Assembly (NCBI GenBank): GCA_027306745.1
Contig: DAHUZD010000169.1
Span: forward strand, 1-8,405
Source: Acidobacteriaceae bacterium
GTDB lineage: Bacteria; Acidobacteriota; Terriglobia; Terriglobales; Acidobacteriaceae
Length of the DNA: 8,405 nt
Direction of reading: 5' to 3'
The translations under genes were made by a program, and so were the position numbers. Below, piece by piece: positions 1-6,839 of the stretch. The notes beneath the pieces were generated by a model that saw only the letters and a list, made by a program, of their open reading frames with translations, was not told where the DNA came from and ran no database searches. Within the stretch, counting starts at the first letter, position 1; the number at the start of each line of letters is the position of its first letter.

Positions 1-495
1 TACGGTAAGCCGGATACGGCATACGGCTGGCATTTTTTAACTGGCGACGCTGCATCGATTGCAGCGTTGACGAACGCAGTGGGCTACGGCTATGTGCGCG
101 TGCCGGGGCCGGATGGCAAGATGACGGAGTTTGCGCACACCAGCGCGATTGCCATCATCACGGCGCAGGGACGCATCGCGCAGTACTACCTGGGTGTGGA
201 GTATCCGCCCAAGCAGATGGGCGAGGCGCTCAGCAAGGCCGCTGGCGGCGGCATTGGTTCGCCGGTGGAGTTGATTTTGACCTACTGCTACCGCTATGAC
301 CCGCATACGGGGCGGCGCAGTTTGATGATCGCCCGCATTGTGCAATTGGGCGGAGTTTTGACGGTGCTGGCGCTGGGCAGCTTCATGCTGATCATGTTCC
401 GGCGGGACGCGATTGCCGCAGCACAACGCGCGGTCGCGCAACAGGCAAGCGGCAACGCAGCCATGATGAATGCAGTCAAGAAGGCGAACGGATAA
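1..495 (+). CDS. SCO1/SenC-family copper chaperone, C-terminal part (5' end outside window)
   Basis: The frame is open from base 1, so the N-terminus lies upstream; 164 residues are visible. SCO proteins act at the outer face of the membrane and help deliver copper to, or reduce, the CuA site of oxidase subunit II. The visible part has family landmarks: GWHFLTGD at its residues 9-16, the conserved copper-binding His in FAHTS (visible residue 46), a YYLGVEYPP-like segment, and the YCYRYDP stretch near the end of the fold. The CxxxC motif must lie upstream and cannot be checked. After the thioredoxin-like fold comes a hydrophobic helix (about visible residues 116-133) followed by Arg-Arg and an Ala/Gln-rich, probably cytoplasmic tail, so this protein has a C-terminal membrane anchor. 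The stop lies 6 bp before coxB, which fits a CuA-maturation role in the same transcript. The family call is firm; the exact copper role is inferred. Confidence 0.88.
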   Translation, partial: YGKPDTAYGWHFLTGDAASIAALTNAVGYGYVRVPGPDGKMTEFAHTSAIAIITAQGRIAQYYLGVEYPPKQMGEALSKAAGGGIGSPVELILTYCYRYDPHTGRRSLMIARIVQLGGVLTVLALGSFMLIMFRRDAIAAAQRAVAQQASGNAAMMNAVKKANG

Positions 496-501
496 ACGAG
501 A

Positions 502-1563
502 ATGTCGCATATCAGTCCAGTGCTTTGGCAGTTTTTGACGAATTGGATGAAGGCCTCCCCGCTGTTTCCACCGGAGGCTTCCACCATCGCTCCCTACGCG
601 GACGCGCTCTACCTGTTCCTGGTCGTCATCACGATCATCGGATTGGTGCTGGTTGGCGCTCTGGTCGTCGGCTTCTCCGTGCGCTACCGCAAGGAGCGCA
701 GCCCGGAGGCCACGCAGATCGAAGGCTCTACGCTGCTGGAAGCCACGTGGACGCTGATTCCGCTGGGGCTATTCCTCATCGCGTTTGTCTGGGGAGCTCT
801 ACTGTACTTCCGCATCTATAACCCGCCCACCAACGCCATGCAGGTCTACGTCGTTGGCAAGCAGTGGATGTGGAAGGCCGAACATCCCGGCGGCCAGCAT
901 GAGATCAACGCGCTGCACATTCCCATTGGCCGTCCCGTGCAGGTCACGCTCATCTCGCAGGATGTCTTCCATAGCTTTTCCGTGCCCGACTTCCGCGTCA
1001 AGCGCGAAGCGATTCCCGGACGCTACACCACAGTCTGGTTTGAGGCGACCCAACCGGGCCGCTATCACATCTTTTGCACGCAGTACTGTGGCACGGAGCA
1101 CTCCGGCATGATCGGCTGGGTGACGGCGATGACACCGGATGCCTATGCCGCATGGGCCGCGGGCAGCACCAGCGGCGCATCCCTGGCGCAGAACGGTGAG
1201 CGGCTCTTTGCCAGCCTCGGCTGCAACGCCTGCCACTCCGGCGATCCGGCGGCGCGCGGGCCGAACCTGGCCGGAGTCTATGACTCCCGCATCCGTCTGC
1301 AAGACGGCACCACCGCCGTTGCCGACGATGCTTATCTGCGCGACGCCATCTTGAATCCATCCCAGCACGTGCCCGCCGGTTACGCGCCGATCATGCCCAC
1401 CTATCAAGGCCAGATCAACGAGGATGGCATGATTGATCTCGTCGAATACATCAAGTCTTTGCATTCGAACTTCCGCGTTCAGCAGACGCTGAACACAACG
1501 CAACTGTCGTCCACGCAGACCAACGGCGCAACGCCGTCGGCCGCCGCAGGGGTGAAGCCATGA
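502..1563 (+). CDS. coxB: Cytochrome c oxidase subunit II with fused cytochrome c domain (caa3 type)
   Basis: This 353-residue protein accepts electrons and passes them through CuA to haem a in subunit I. Order of parts: membrane helix at about 33-60, RYRKE loop, second helix at about 81-104, the aromatic QWMWK patch at 121-125, a cupredoxin domain, then a cytochrome c domain from about 225. CuA ligands visible are His157, Cys192, Cys196, His200 and Met203. Position 194, Glu in mitochondrial-type enzymes, is Gln here, as in Thermus ba3. The haem c site is CNACH (241-245), with Met298 in IMPTY as probable axial ligand. A Ser/Thr/Ala-rich tail follows 325. I see no lipobox and no clear cleavable signal peptide. 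The ATG follows the SCO stop by 6 bp and has only a weak ribosome site, suggesting translational coupling. The fused haem domain indicates a caa3 oxidase. Confidence 0.97.
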   Translation: MSHISPVLWQFLTNWMKASPLFPPEASTIAPYADALYLFLVVITIIGLVLVGALVVGFSVRYRKERSPEATQIEGSTLLEATWTLIPLGLFLIAFVWGALLYFRIYNPPTNAMQVYVVGKQWMWKAEHPGGQHEINALHIPIGRPVQVTLISQDVFHSFSVPDFRVKREAIPGRYTTVWFEATQPGRYHIFCTQYCGTEHSGMIGWVTAMTPDAYAAWAAGSTSGASLAQNGERLFASLGCNACHSGDPAARGPNLAGVYDSRIRLQDGTTAVADDAYLRDAILNPSQHVPAGYAPIMPTYQGQINEDGMIDLVEYIKSLHSNFRVQQTLNTTQLSSTQTNGATPSAAAGVKP

Positions 1564-3230
1564 GCAGTGCCAACACGATCGTTCAATTGCCCGACCAAAG
1601 CACGGCGCAACTGCCGCGCAAGCATTATCTGAACCAGGAGCTGGGCCTGAAAAGCTGGCTGCTGACCGGCGATCACAAGCGCATCGCCATGCTCTACCTG
1701 TTCTCGATCACGTTCTTCTTCTTTATCGGAGGAGCTTTTGCATCGTTGATCCGGTTGCAGCTTTTGACGCCCGGCTCTGACCTGCTGGCCCCGGACACCT
1801 ATAACAAGGTGTTCAGCATGCATGGCATCGTAATGATCTTTTTGTTCCTGGTGCCGTCGGTTCCGGCTACGCTCGGCAACTTCCTGATCCCGATCATGAT
1901 CGGCGCGAAGGACTTGGCTTTCCCCAAGATCAACCTGCTGAGCTGGTATCTGTTCGTGGCCGGCGGACTGTTCATTTTGGCTGCGATGATTCTCGGCGGA
2001 GTGGACACGGGCTGGACCTTTACCACGCCACTGTCGACGCATTACCTAAACACGCACGTGGTCACGGCAGCACTCGGCATCTTCATCGCCGGATTCGCAT
2101 CGATTCTGACGGGTCTCAACTTTATCGTCACCATTCACCGTATGCGCGCACCGGGCATGACGTGGTTCCGCCTGCCGCTCTTCGTCTGGGGCCACTATGC
2201 AGCCTCCATCCTGATGGTACTGGGCACGCCGGTGCTGGCCATTACGCTGGTGCTGGTTGCGCTGGAGCGCACCATCGGCATCGGCGTCTTTGACCCTACC
2301 AAAGGCGGCGATCCGCTGCTCTTCCAGCATTTGTTCTGGTTCTATTCGCACCCGGCCGTCTACATCATGATTCTGCCCGGCATGGCAGTCATTTCGGAGG
2401 TCATCAGCACCTTCTCGCGCAAGCGCATCTTTGGCTACACGGCGGTTGCGTTCTCCTCTGTGGCCATTGCCATCTTCGGATTCTTTGTTTGGGAGCACCA
2501 CATGTTCATCATGGGTGTCTCGAATTATTCAGCCTTGGTCTTCTCGCTGCTGACGATGTTGGTGGCTGTACCCTCGGCGATCAAAATCTTCAACTGGTCT
2601 GCAACGCTCTACAAAGGCTCCATCACCTTTGAGACGCCGATGCTCTACGCTTTCGGCTTTCTAGGACTGTTCACCATCGGTGGCCTGACGGGCGTCTTCC
2701 TTGGTTCGATGGGCATGGATGTGCACCTGACCGAGACGTACTTCATCGTGGCGCACTTCCACTTCGTCATGGTTGGCGGCATGTTGATGGCCTACCTGGC
2801 GGGCATGCACTTCTGGTGGCCGAAGATCACCGGGCGCATGTATCCCGAAGCCATCTCGAAGCTGGCCGCTGTGGTCACCTTCATCGGATTCATCTTCACC
2901 TTCTTTCCACAATTTATTTTGGGTTACTTGGGCATGCCGCGCCGCTACGCTTCGTACCCGCCTGAGTTCCAAGTGCTCAACGTGCTCTCTACCGCGGGCG
3001 CTTCGATTCTGGCCGTCGGCTACCTGCTGCCCATGCTCTACATGCCGTGGTCGCTTAAGTATGGCAAGATCGCAGGTAACAACCCATGGCAGGCGACTGG
3101 CTTGGAGTGGCAAATTACTTCGCCGCCGCTGACGGAGAATTTTGTGGAGACGCCAATCGTCGATCACGAGGCCTACGATTACGAATGGCTGGCAAATCAG
3201 ACCGAACATGAGGTGAAGACCGTTGGATAG
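1560..3230 (+). CDS. coxA: Cytochrome c oxidase subunit I, haem-copper A2-type
   Basis: Catalytic, proton-pumping subunit of 556 residues, integral in the inner membrane. Visible ligands: His88 (MHG) and His401 for the low-spin haem, His399 for haem a3, and His264, His313 and His314 for CuB. Tyr268 is the crosslinked tyrosine of the HPxVY motif. D-channel landmarks Asn107, Asp118 and Asn125 are present, as are K-channel residues Ser339 and Lys342 in PSAIKIF. The usual helix-VI Glu after HP is Ala266, and Tyr262-Ser263 precede the CuB histidine. This YS-H-P pattern defines the A2 subfamily known from Thermus and Rhodothermus caa3 enzymes. The residue before the CuB His pair is Glu312 (WEHHMF), where I recall Ala, Gly or Ser in relatives. 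The ATG overlaps the coxB stop as ATGA, with AGGGGTGA a few bases upstream (1548-1555), so the two are probably translationally coupled. Confidence 0.98.
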   Translation: MSSANTIVQLPDQSTAQLPRKHYLNQELGLKSWLLTGDHKRIAMLYLFSITFFFFIGGAFASLIRLQLLTPGSDLLAPDTYNKVFSMHGIVMIFLFLVPSVPATLGNFLIPIMIGAKDLAFPKINLLSWYLFVAGGLFILAAMILGGVDTGWTFTTPLSTHYLNTHVVTAALGIFIAGFASILTGLNFIVTIHRMRAPGMTWFRLPLFVWGHYAASILMVLGTPVLAITLVLVALERTIGIGVFDPTKGGDPLLFQHLFWFYSHPAVYIMILPGMAVISEVISTFSRKRIFGYTAVAFSSVAIAIFGFFVWEHHMFIMGVSNYSALVFSLLTMLVAVPSAIKIFNWSATLYKGSITFETPMLYAFGFLGLFTIGGLTGVFLGSMGMDVHLTETYFIVAHFHFVMVGGMLMAYLAGMHFWWPKITGRMYPEAISKLAAVVTFIGFIFTFFPQFILGYLGMPRRYASYPPEFQVLNVLSTAGASILAVGYLLPMLYMPWSLKYGKIAGNNPWQATGLEWQITSPPLTENFVETPIVDHEAYDYEWLANQTEHEVKTVG

Positions 3231-3960
3231 CCCGGCGATTGCAACTGTAAACGGCGAGATGCAGGCAGAAGCGCACGCACACCCTGCCTATCTGCGCCAC
3301 CATTTTGAAACCGTCGAGCAGCAGCGCGAGGCCGCCAGCTTTGGCATGTGGCTTTTCCTGCTGACGGAAGTCATGTTTTTCGGCGGCATGTTCATGGCCT
3401 ATCTGATCTACCGGAACTGGTACCACGCCGCTTTTGTTGCGGGCAGCAATACCCTCAACATCTGGCTGGGCACCATCAACACGGCTGTGCTCATCTGCTC
3501 CAGCTTCACGATGGCCATGGCCGTCTACAGTGCAGAGAAGCGCCGCAGAAAAAGCCTGGTCACCTATTTGATTTTGACCATTGTGCTGGGTCTGGCCTTT
3601 CTGGGTATCAAGGCCGTCGAGTATGCCGAGAAGTTTGAGCTGCACCAAGTACCCGGAGCTAGCTTCTCCATCGAGCAATTTGTACACCCCACGGATCCCA
3701 AGGCCGTTGCTTTGGCACCAGACATGGCCGAGAAGACGCAGGTCTACTTCTCGCTGTACTTTGCCATGACCGGCATGCACGCGCTACACATGATTATCGG
3801 CATCAGCATCCTGCTCATTTTGGTTGTGCGCGCCCTGGGCGGAGCCTACACCGAAGGGCACATGTCGACGATTGAGAATTTTGGTCTGTACTGGCATTTT
3901 GTTGACATCGTTTGGATATTCCTGTTCCCGCTGCTCTACCTGATCAGCCGGTACAGATAA
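3223..3960 (+). CDS. coxC: Cytochrome c oxidase subunit III
   Basis: This 245-residue subunit supports the stability and proton uptake of the oxidase core and carries no metal. It has the features of the shorter bacterial subunit III with about five helices: [10 protein letters not shown] (46-55, conserved Glu49), KAVEY (130-134, conserved Glu133), GMHALHMI (184-191) and the closing [16 protein letters not shown] region (221-236). The proposed start is TTG at 3223, 8 bp inside coxA. It is supported by GAGGTGA at 3210-3216, 6 bases ahead. The next in-frame ATG (3259) would remove only 12 residues and lacks an equally good ribosome site. The start is therefore somewhat uncertain; the identity is not. 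Confidence 0.95.
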   Translation: MDSPAIATVNGEMQAEAHAHPAYLRHHFETVEQQREAASFGMWLFLLTEVMFFGGMFMAYLIYRNWYHAAFVAGSNTLNIWLGTINTAVLICSSFTMAMAVYSAEKRRRKSLVTYLILTIVLGLAFLGIKAVEYAEKFELHQVPGASFSIEQFVHPTDPKAVALAPDMAEKTQVYFSLYFAMTGMHALHMIIGISILLILVVRALGGAYTEGHMSTIENFGLYWHFVDIVWIFLFPLLYLISRYR

Positions 3961-3966
3961 CAATTT

Positions 3967-3983
3967 GCCTGCCATGGGCAGGC
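3967..3983 (+). repeat. Small hairpin in the coxC-coxD spacer
   Basis: GCCTGCC and GGCAGGC form a perfect 7-bp stem around a 3-base loop, 6 bp after the coxC stop and 23 bp before the coxD start. No T run follows, so it does not look like an intrinsic terminator. Such intercistronic stems can mark mRNA processing or modulate subunit stoichiometry, but that is inference. Confidence 0.5.
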
Positions 3984-4006
3984 CCGCGCGGAAGGATTGA
4001 ACTGCA

Positions 4007-4342
4007 ATGTCGCATCCAGAATCCCAGCATGGCAGCATGGACTTGGAGCATCAGGAGCATCACGTCGTCGGCCCCAAGGTTTACTTGCTCATCTTTTTTA
4101 CGCTCTTGGTTTGCACCGGCCTCACCACATGGGTGGCCTTTATTGACCTCGGCGTGTTGAACCCGGTTATCGCATTGGCCATTGCCTGCTTCAAGGCAGG
4201 CCTGGTCGTGCTCTTCTTCATGCACATCCACTACAGCTCCAAGCTGCTCAAGCTCACCGTGGCCTCGGGGTTGTTCATGTTTTTGGTGCTCATCACCATG
4301 ACGCTGAGTGATTACATTAGTCGTGCCTGGGGTCTGTGGTAG
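4007..4342 (+). CDS. coxD: Cytochrome c oxidase small subunit IV (prokaryotic COX4 family)
   Basis: A 111-residue, three-helix membrane protein. The N-terminal 20 residues are polar with five histidines (3, 8, 15, 18, 19). Helices lie at about 24-46, 51-73 and 82-102. The KAGLVVLFFMHIHYSSKLLK segment (63-82) is the family hallmark: the lysine, the FFMH and the following Tyr-Ser-Lys are typical of the prokaryotic subunit IV family. Family members are accessory subunits that stabilise the oxidase around CuB, with no redox cofactor. The ATG has GGAAGGA at 3990-3996, somewhat far (10 bases) upstream. Its place directly after coxC matches the usual coxBACD order of caa3 operons. Confidence 0.9.
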   Translation: MSHPESQHGSMDLEHQEHHVVGPKVYLLIFFTLLVCTGLTTWVAFIDLGVLNPVIALAIACFKAGLVVLFFMHIHYSSKLLKLTVASGLFMFLVLITMTLSDYISRAWGLW

Positions 4343-4352
4343 GTCCAGCGTA

Positions 4353-4784
4353 GTGACAATATCCGGCTCCAGCCGCGCAACGCAAGACGCTGCCATTCAG
4401 CAGAGCCTGCGCCGTTTCTGGGGCCTTACGTTTTTCTCCCTGGGCATTCTCTGGGGCTTTGGCGGTCTCGTCTACATCCCTGTCGCCGTGCTCACTTCGC
4501 TGCGAGGTGGCTCCATTGCAGAAGTTGTGCTCATCGTCAGCGGCGGAGTGCTCATCTTTCCCGCCTCCATCTGGGCGCTTTATCAGCGCCGTGCGGCTTC
4601 GCTCTTGTTGCTGACGGGCGGCATAATTTTGCTGGCCATGGCCTCTGCTCTACCTTGGATGCCCTTTGCACAAACTTTTGGCGCTGCCAATCGCATCCTG
4701 ACGCTCTCATCGGGAGTAGTGGCTACGGCCCTCGGCTTGTTTGGCGTGGTCACAGAAGCCCTCCGCTGGCCACGGCTGCACTGA
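4353..4784 (+). CDS. Small four-helix membrane protein of unknown function at the end of the oxidase operon
   Basis: I do not recognise a family. From the GTG at 4353 the product is 143 residues with a polar N-terminus (1-20) and four predicted membrane segments: about 22-47, 55-77, 82-101 and 115-137. Basic residues follow the second helix (QRR, 78-80). There are no cysteines or obvious metal motifs. I chose this start because it lies 10 bp after the coxD stop, with a GGTAGG-like ribosome site at about 4338-4343. A GTG at 4308 would add 15 residues and overlap coxD by 35 bp, and cannot be excluded. Placement suggests co-transcription with the oxidase, perhaps as an accessory or assembly protein, but that rests on position alone. 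It ends 36 bp before the convergent gene's stop, and I see no convincing terminator there. Confidence 0.75.
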   Translation: MTISGSSRATQDAAIQQSLRRFWGLTFFSLGILWGFGGLVYIPVAVLTSLRGGSIAEVVLIVSGGVLIFPASIWALYQRRAASLLLLTGGIILLAMASALPWMPFAQTFGAANRILTLSSGVVATALGLFGVVTEALRWPRLH

Positions 4785-4820
4785 GCCGCACAATCCACAC
4801 TGCCAAGGTTTCTGCTGGCG

Positions 4821-5687
4821 TCAAAACGGCAGGCGTCCGCTTAGAATGAGCGCGTGGTTATATTGTGGTGCGTGGGAAACGGCGATTTGCATTCCAGCCC
4901 CCAAAGAAAGCCCCATACGGTGGCGCAGAGGGATGCGTCCAAGTATCAGACCAGGAGTGACGAAGTTGAGCGACTTGCCATCGTTGATTCCACCCAAATA
5001 GTACGTATTGTTCGACCCCAGTTCGGGCCACAGATACTGCAAAATGTGCAACTGCGCGGAAGCATTCCAAACAATAGAGCGACCCACCACGCGGGTGCTA
5101 TCCACGGGCAACGTTCCGCCCAATGTGGATTGCAGGCTGAAATTTCCCCAGCCCTTGCCGCCGGCCAATGTTGGGAGAATCTGCGCGCTGTTGCTGCCGT
5201 TCGCATAGGTGCCTGTGGGCACGCTGCCGCCCAGATATGCAGACAGGATGTAGTTGCCATGTTCCTCATTCGCAGCCAGGATGCGGTACTTGATGAGAAA
5301 GCTGACATCGCCCAGGCCATCGTGGGTGTTGGGAGCACTGTGTTGCAGATATGGCGGCGCATCCAGAATCAGCGCAATGTTTTTATACGGGATCAGATCC
5401 AGCCCCTTGCCATTGCCGTATGACCATGTGGTTGCATGGCCGGGAAGAATCTGCCGGGAAAAGTCAGCGCGCAGCTTCTGTTCCAGCCGCGGCGTGTTGA
5501 GAATGAGCGGGGAAATCCAGTGGGGTTGCTCATCCTGTGTACGATTTACAGCATCCAGCCAATGGTCGACAAACTTGCTTTGAGAAAAAGTCGGGACAGG
5601 AATCATCAACAGCGCGAACAGGAAAACGAGCTGAAGCGCGCGCTTGGAGGCGAAAAAAGTAAACAGGGATCTAAGCGGTTGCAACAT
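4821..5687 (-). CDS. Putative outer-membrane beta-barrel protein, paralogue A
   Basis: The product is 288 residues from the ATG at 5687. That start is preferred over in-frame ATGs further upstream (5753, 5765) because it has GGAGA about 9 bases ahead and gives a proper signal peptide: basic residues at 6, 15 and 16, a hydrophobic core at about 18-32 and likely cleavage near TFSQ (34-36). The mature part is rich in alternating hydrophobic/polar strands and Gly and ends in Phe, as expected for a beta-barrel inserted by the BAM machinery. GLGDVSFLIKYR (124-135), followed by GGSVPTGTY, resembles the barrel family of the phenol-degradation MetA type (PF13557-like), but I could not search this. Substrate and function are unknown. 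It is about 66% identical to the next upstream gene over the last 235 residues without gaps. Confidence 0.8.
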   Translation of the reverse strand: MLQPLRSLFTFFASKRALQLVFLFALLMIPVPTFSQSKFVDHWLDAVNRTQDEQPHWISPLILNTPRLEQKLRADFSRQILPGHATTWSYGNGKGLDLIPYKNIALILDAPPYLQHSAPNTHDGLGDVSFLIKYRILAANEEHGNYILSAYLGGSVPTGTYANGSNSAQILPTLAGGKGWGNFSLQSTLGGTLPVDSTRVVGRSIVWNASAQLHILQYLWPELGSNNTYYLGGINDGKSLNFVTPGLILGRIPLRHRMGLSLGAGMQIAVSHAPQYNHALILSGRLPF

Positions 5688-5789
5688 AGGCAATCGTCTC
5701 CAAAACGTTGGGAAACTGTCGGGATAAATGTAGGGTACACGAAGATGGGCCATCGAGAAAGCCAAGGGTGGGATAGAAGGCGTGCAGGC

Positions 5790-5823
5790 AAAAATGAATG
5801 GCTGCGCAGTGGGTTACTGCGCA
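5790..5823 (-). terminator. Possible intrinsic terminator after paralogue B
   Basis: Just downstream of the stop at 5841 (minus strand) is a perfect 8-bp inverted repeat, TGCGCAGT/ACTGCGCA, with a 5-base loop (5803-5823). After one mismatch the stem could extend by two more GC pairs. Reading the minus strand, five T's follow about 8 bases after the stem. That gap is longer than in an ideal terminator, so it may be a weak or partial terminator between the two paralogues. Confidence 0.42.
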
Positions 5824-5840
5824 CCCGGCGTGGAGTGTAG

Positions 5841-6692
5841 TTAGAAGGGGATGCGCCCAGTGAGAATCAGCGCGTGGTTGTAGAGGTGGTCATGCGAGGT
5901 GGCAATCTGCATGCCTGCGCCAAAGGTTGCGCCGACTCGATTGTGTAGTGGGAAGCGGCCCAACATCAATCCCGGCGTCAAAAAATTTTGCCGCTTGCCG
6001 TCATTGGGTCCACCATAGAAATATGTCGCGTTCGACTCCAGTTCCGGCCAGAAGAAGTTGTGCGTATGGTATTGCGCGACGGTGTTCCAGACGACCGAGC
6101 GGCCTACTGTCTGGGTGCTGTCCACCGGTAGCGTGCCGCCGAGCGTGGACTCCAAATCAAAATTCCCCCAGCCTTTGCCGCCGCCGATGCTGGGCAGAAC
6201 CAGAGCGCTAGCCGCGCCATTTTTGTATGTGCCCGTGGGTACGCTGCCGCCAATGTAGGCGGTAAAAATGTAGTTGCCGCTCTTCTCATTCGCTGCGAGA
6301 AGCCGATACTTCATCAGAAAGCTGACGTCGCCCAGACCGTCCTGCAAGTTGGAAGCGCTGTGCTGCTGGTACGGCGGCAGGTTGAAAAGCAATTCAATAT
6401 GCCGAGCAGGAATCAGCTCCAGACCTTTTCCATTGTCATAAAGCCAGACCTGCTGGCGCCCCGCGGTCAACTGACGGACAAAGTCGGCGCGAAACTCTTG
6501 TTCCAACCGCGGTGTGACCAGCACGATGGGCGTGACCCAATGTGGCTGCGCGGCCTGTGTGCTGGAGACGTAAGCCAGCCAACGGGCGGTGAAGCTGGAC
6601 TGTGTGGTTTGTGCCGAGACGGAAATAGTTGCAAGAAGCGCAAGCAGAATACGGGTCAGGGGCAGAAGCCTTTTCGAAGGGAAAGCGGGCAC
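5841..6692 (-). CDS. Putative outer-membrane beta-barrel protein, paralogue B
   Basis: The product is 283 residues from a GTG at 6692, with AGGAGA (6703-6708) about 11 bases ahead and no in-frame ATG nearby. The signal peptide is clear: Lys7, Arg8 and Arg14, a hydrophobic run at about 15-24, and cleavage likely after SVSA (residue 27). The mature chain has the same layout as its neighbour: PRLEQ (61-65), DNGKGLELIP (86-95), DGLGDVSF (118-125), GGSVPTGTY, a GGKGWGNF block (171-178), TPGLMLGR and a terminal Phe. The N-terminal 45 residues and the loops (for example 99-105 and 208-215) diverge most from paralogue A, as expected if barrel strands are conserved and exposed loops drift. Function and ligand are unknown. 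It is divided from pyrC by 147 bp containing an AT-rich inverted repeat, so it probably has its own promoter. Confidence 0.8.
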   Translation of the reverse strand: MPAFPSKRLLPLTRILLALLATISVSAQTTQSSFTARWLAYVSSTQAAQPHWVTPIVLVTPRLEQEFRADFVRQLTAGRQQVWLYDNGKGLELIPARHIELLFNLPPYQQHSASNLQDGLGDVSFLMKYRLLAANEKSGNYIFTAYIGGSVPTGTYKNGAASALVLPSIGGGKGWGNFDLESTLGGTLPVDSTQTVGRSVVWNTVAQYHTHNFFWPELESNATYFYGGPNDGKRQNFLTPGLMLGRFPLHNRVGATFGAGMQIATSHDHLYNHALILTGRIPF

Positions 6693-6742
6693 GGGTACGT
6701 CGATCTCCTGATTGCAAACTAAATGGAAATCAACGCTTCATC

Positions 6743-6762
6743 AAATCATACATATATGATTT
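6743..6762. repeat. AT-rich perfect inverted repeat upstream of paralogue B
   Basis: AAATCATA and TATGATTT form a perfect 8-bp inverted repeat around a 4-base centre, within a local AT-rich island in an otherwise GC-rich window. It lies 51 bp upstream of the GTG of paralogue B. The symmetry suits an operator for a dimeric regulator, or a cruciform. There is no T run on the minus side to make it a terminator for pyrC. Confidence 0.55.
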
Positions 6763-6773
6763 TGTACTGTTTT
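6745..6773 (-). promoter_or_regulatory. Candidate promoter for paralogue B
   Basis: On the minus strand a TATGAT hexamer (6745-6750) is a good -10 candidate. It is preceded at 17 bases by a poor -35 match, AAAACA (6768-6773). Transcription would begin near 6738 and leave a leader of about 45 bases before the GTG. The -10 sits in one arm of the inverted repeat, so a protein bound there could block it. This is motif-based only. Confidence 0.3.
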
Positions 6774-6839
6774 ATGCGTTTTATCGACGAGTATCGCCGC
6801 AAGCATCCACCGCGGACAAGTGTGGAACAGGCAGCAGCT

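Larger units (their letters stand above)
4821..6692 (-). repeat. Tandem gene duplication with a 1020-bp period
   Basis: The two barrel genes align with a constant offset of exactly 1020 bp from their stops (4821 and 5841) back to about 5590 and 6610, with no insertion or deletion. For example, the GCGTGCCGCC-type block at 6131 matches that at 5111. By hand count 155 of 235 C-terminal residues are identical. The signal peptides and the intergenic DNA are not obviously related, so this is an old duplication with functional constraint on the mature protein. Confidence 0.85.

Noticed and set aside
799..1503. Long open frame on the minus strand opposite coxB (234 codons)
   Set aside because: The coxB frame is unmistakable, and the antisense product has no recognisable fold. 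It is the usual open antisense frame of GC-rich coding DNA.
3115..3780. Long open frame on the minus strand spanning the coxA-coxC junction (221 codons)
   Set aside because: It lies wholly opposite conserved oxidase genes and its product shows no domain or signal.
4785..4820. Possible bidirectional terminator between the converging operons
   Set aside because: Only a 4-bp GCCA/TGGC stem with a 10-base loop and no T run was found, which is too weak to call.
4854..5423. Plus-strand open frame of 189 codons opposite barrel paralogue A
   Set aside because: The minus-strand gene has a signal peptide, a ribosome site and a paralogue; the plus-strand translation is compositionally odd with no family features.
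4821..6692. Toxin-immunity or defence pair suggested by two adjacent similar genes
   Set aside because: Both copies have signal peptides and full-length barrel-like mature parts; no nuclease, toxin or regulator domain is visible.
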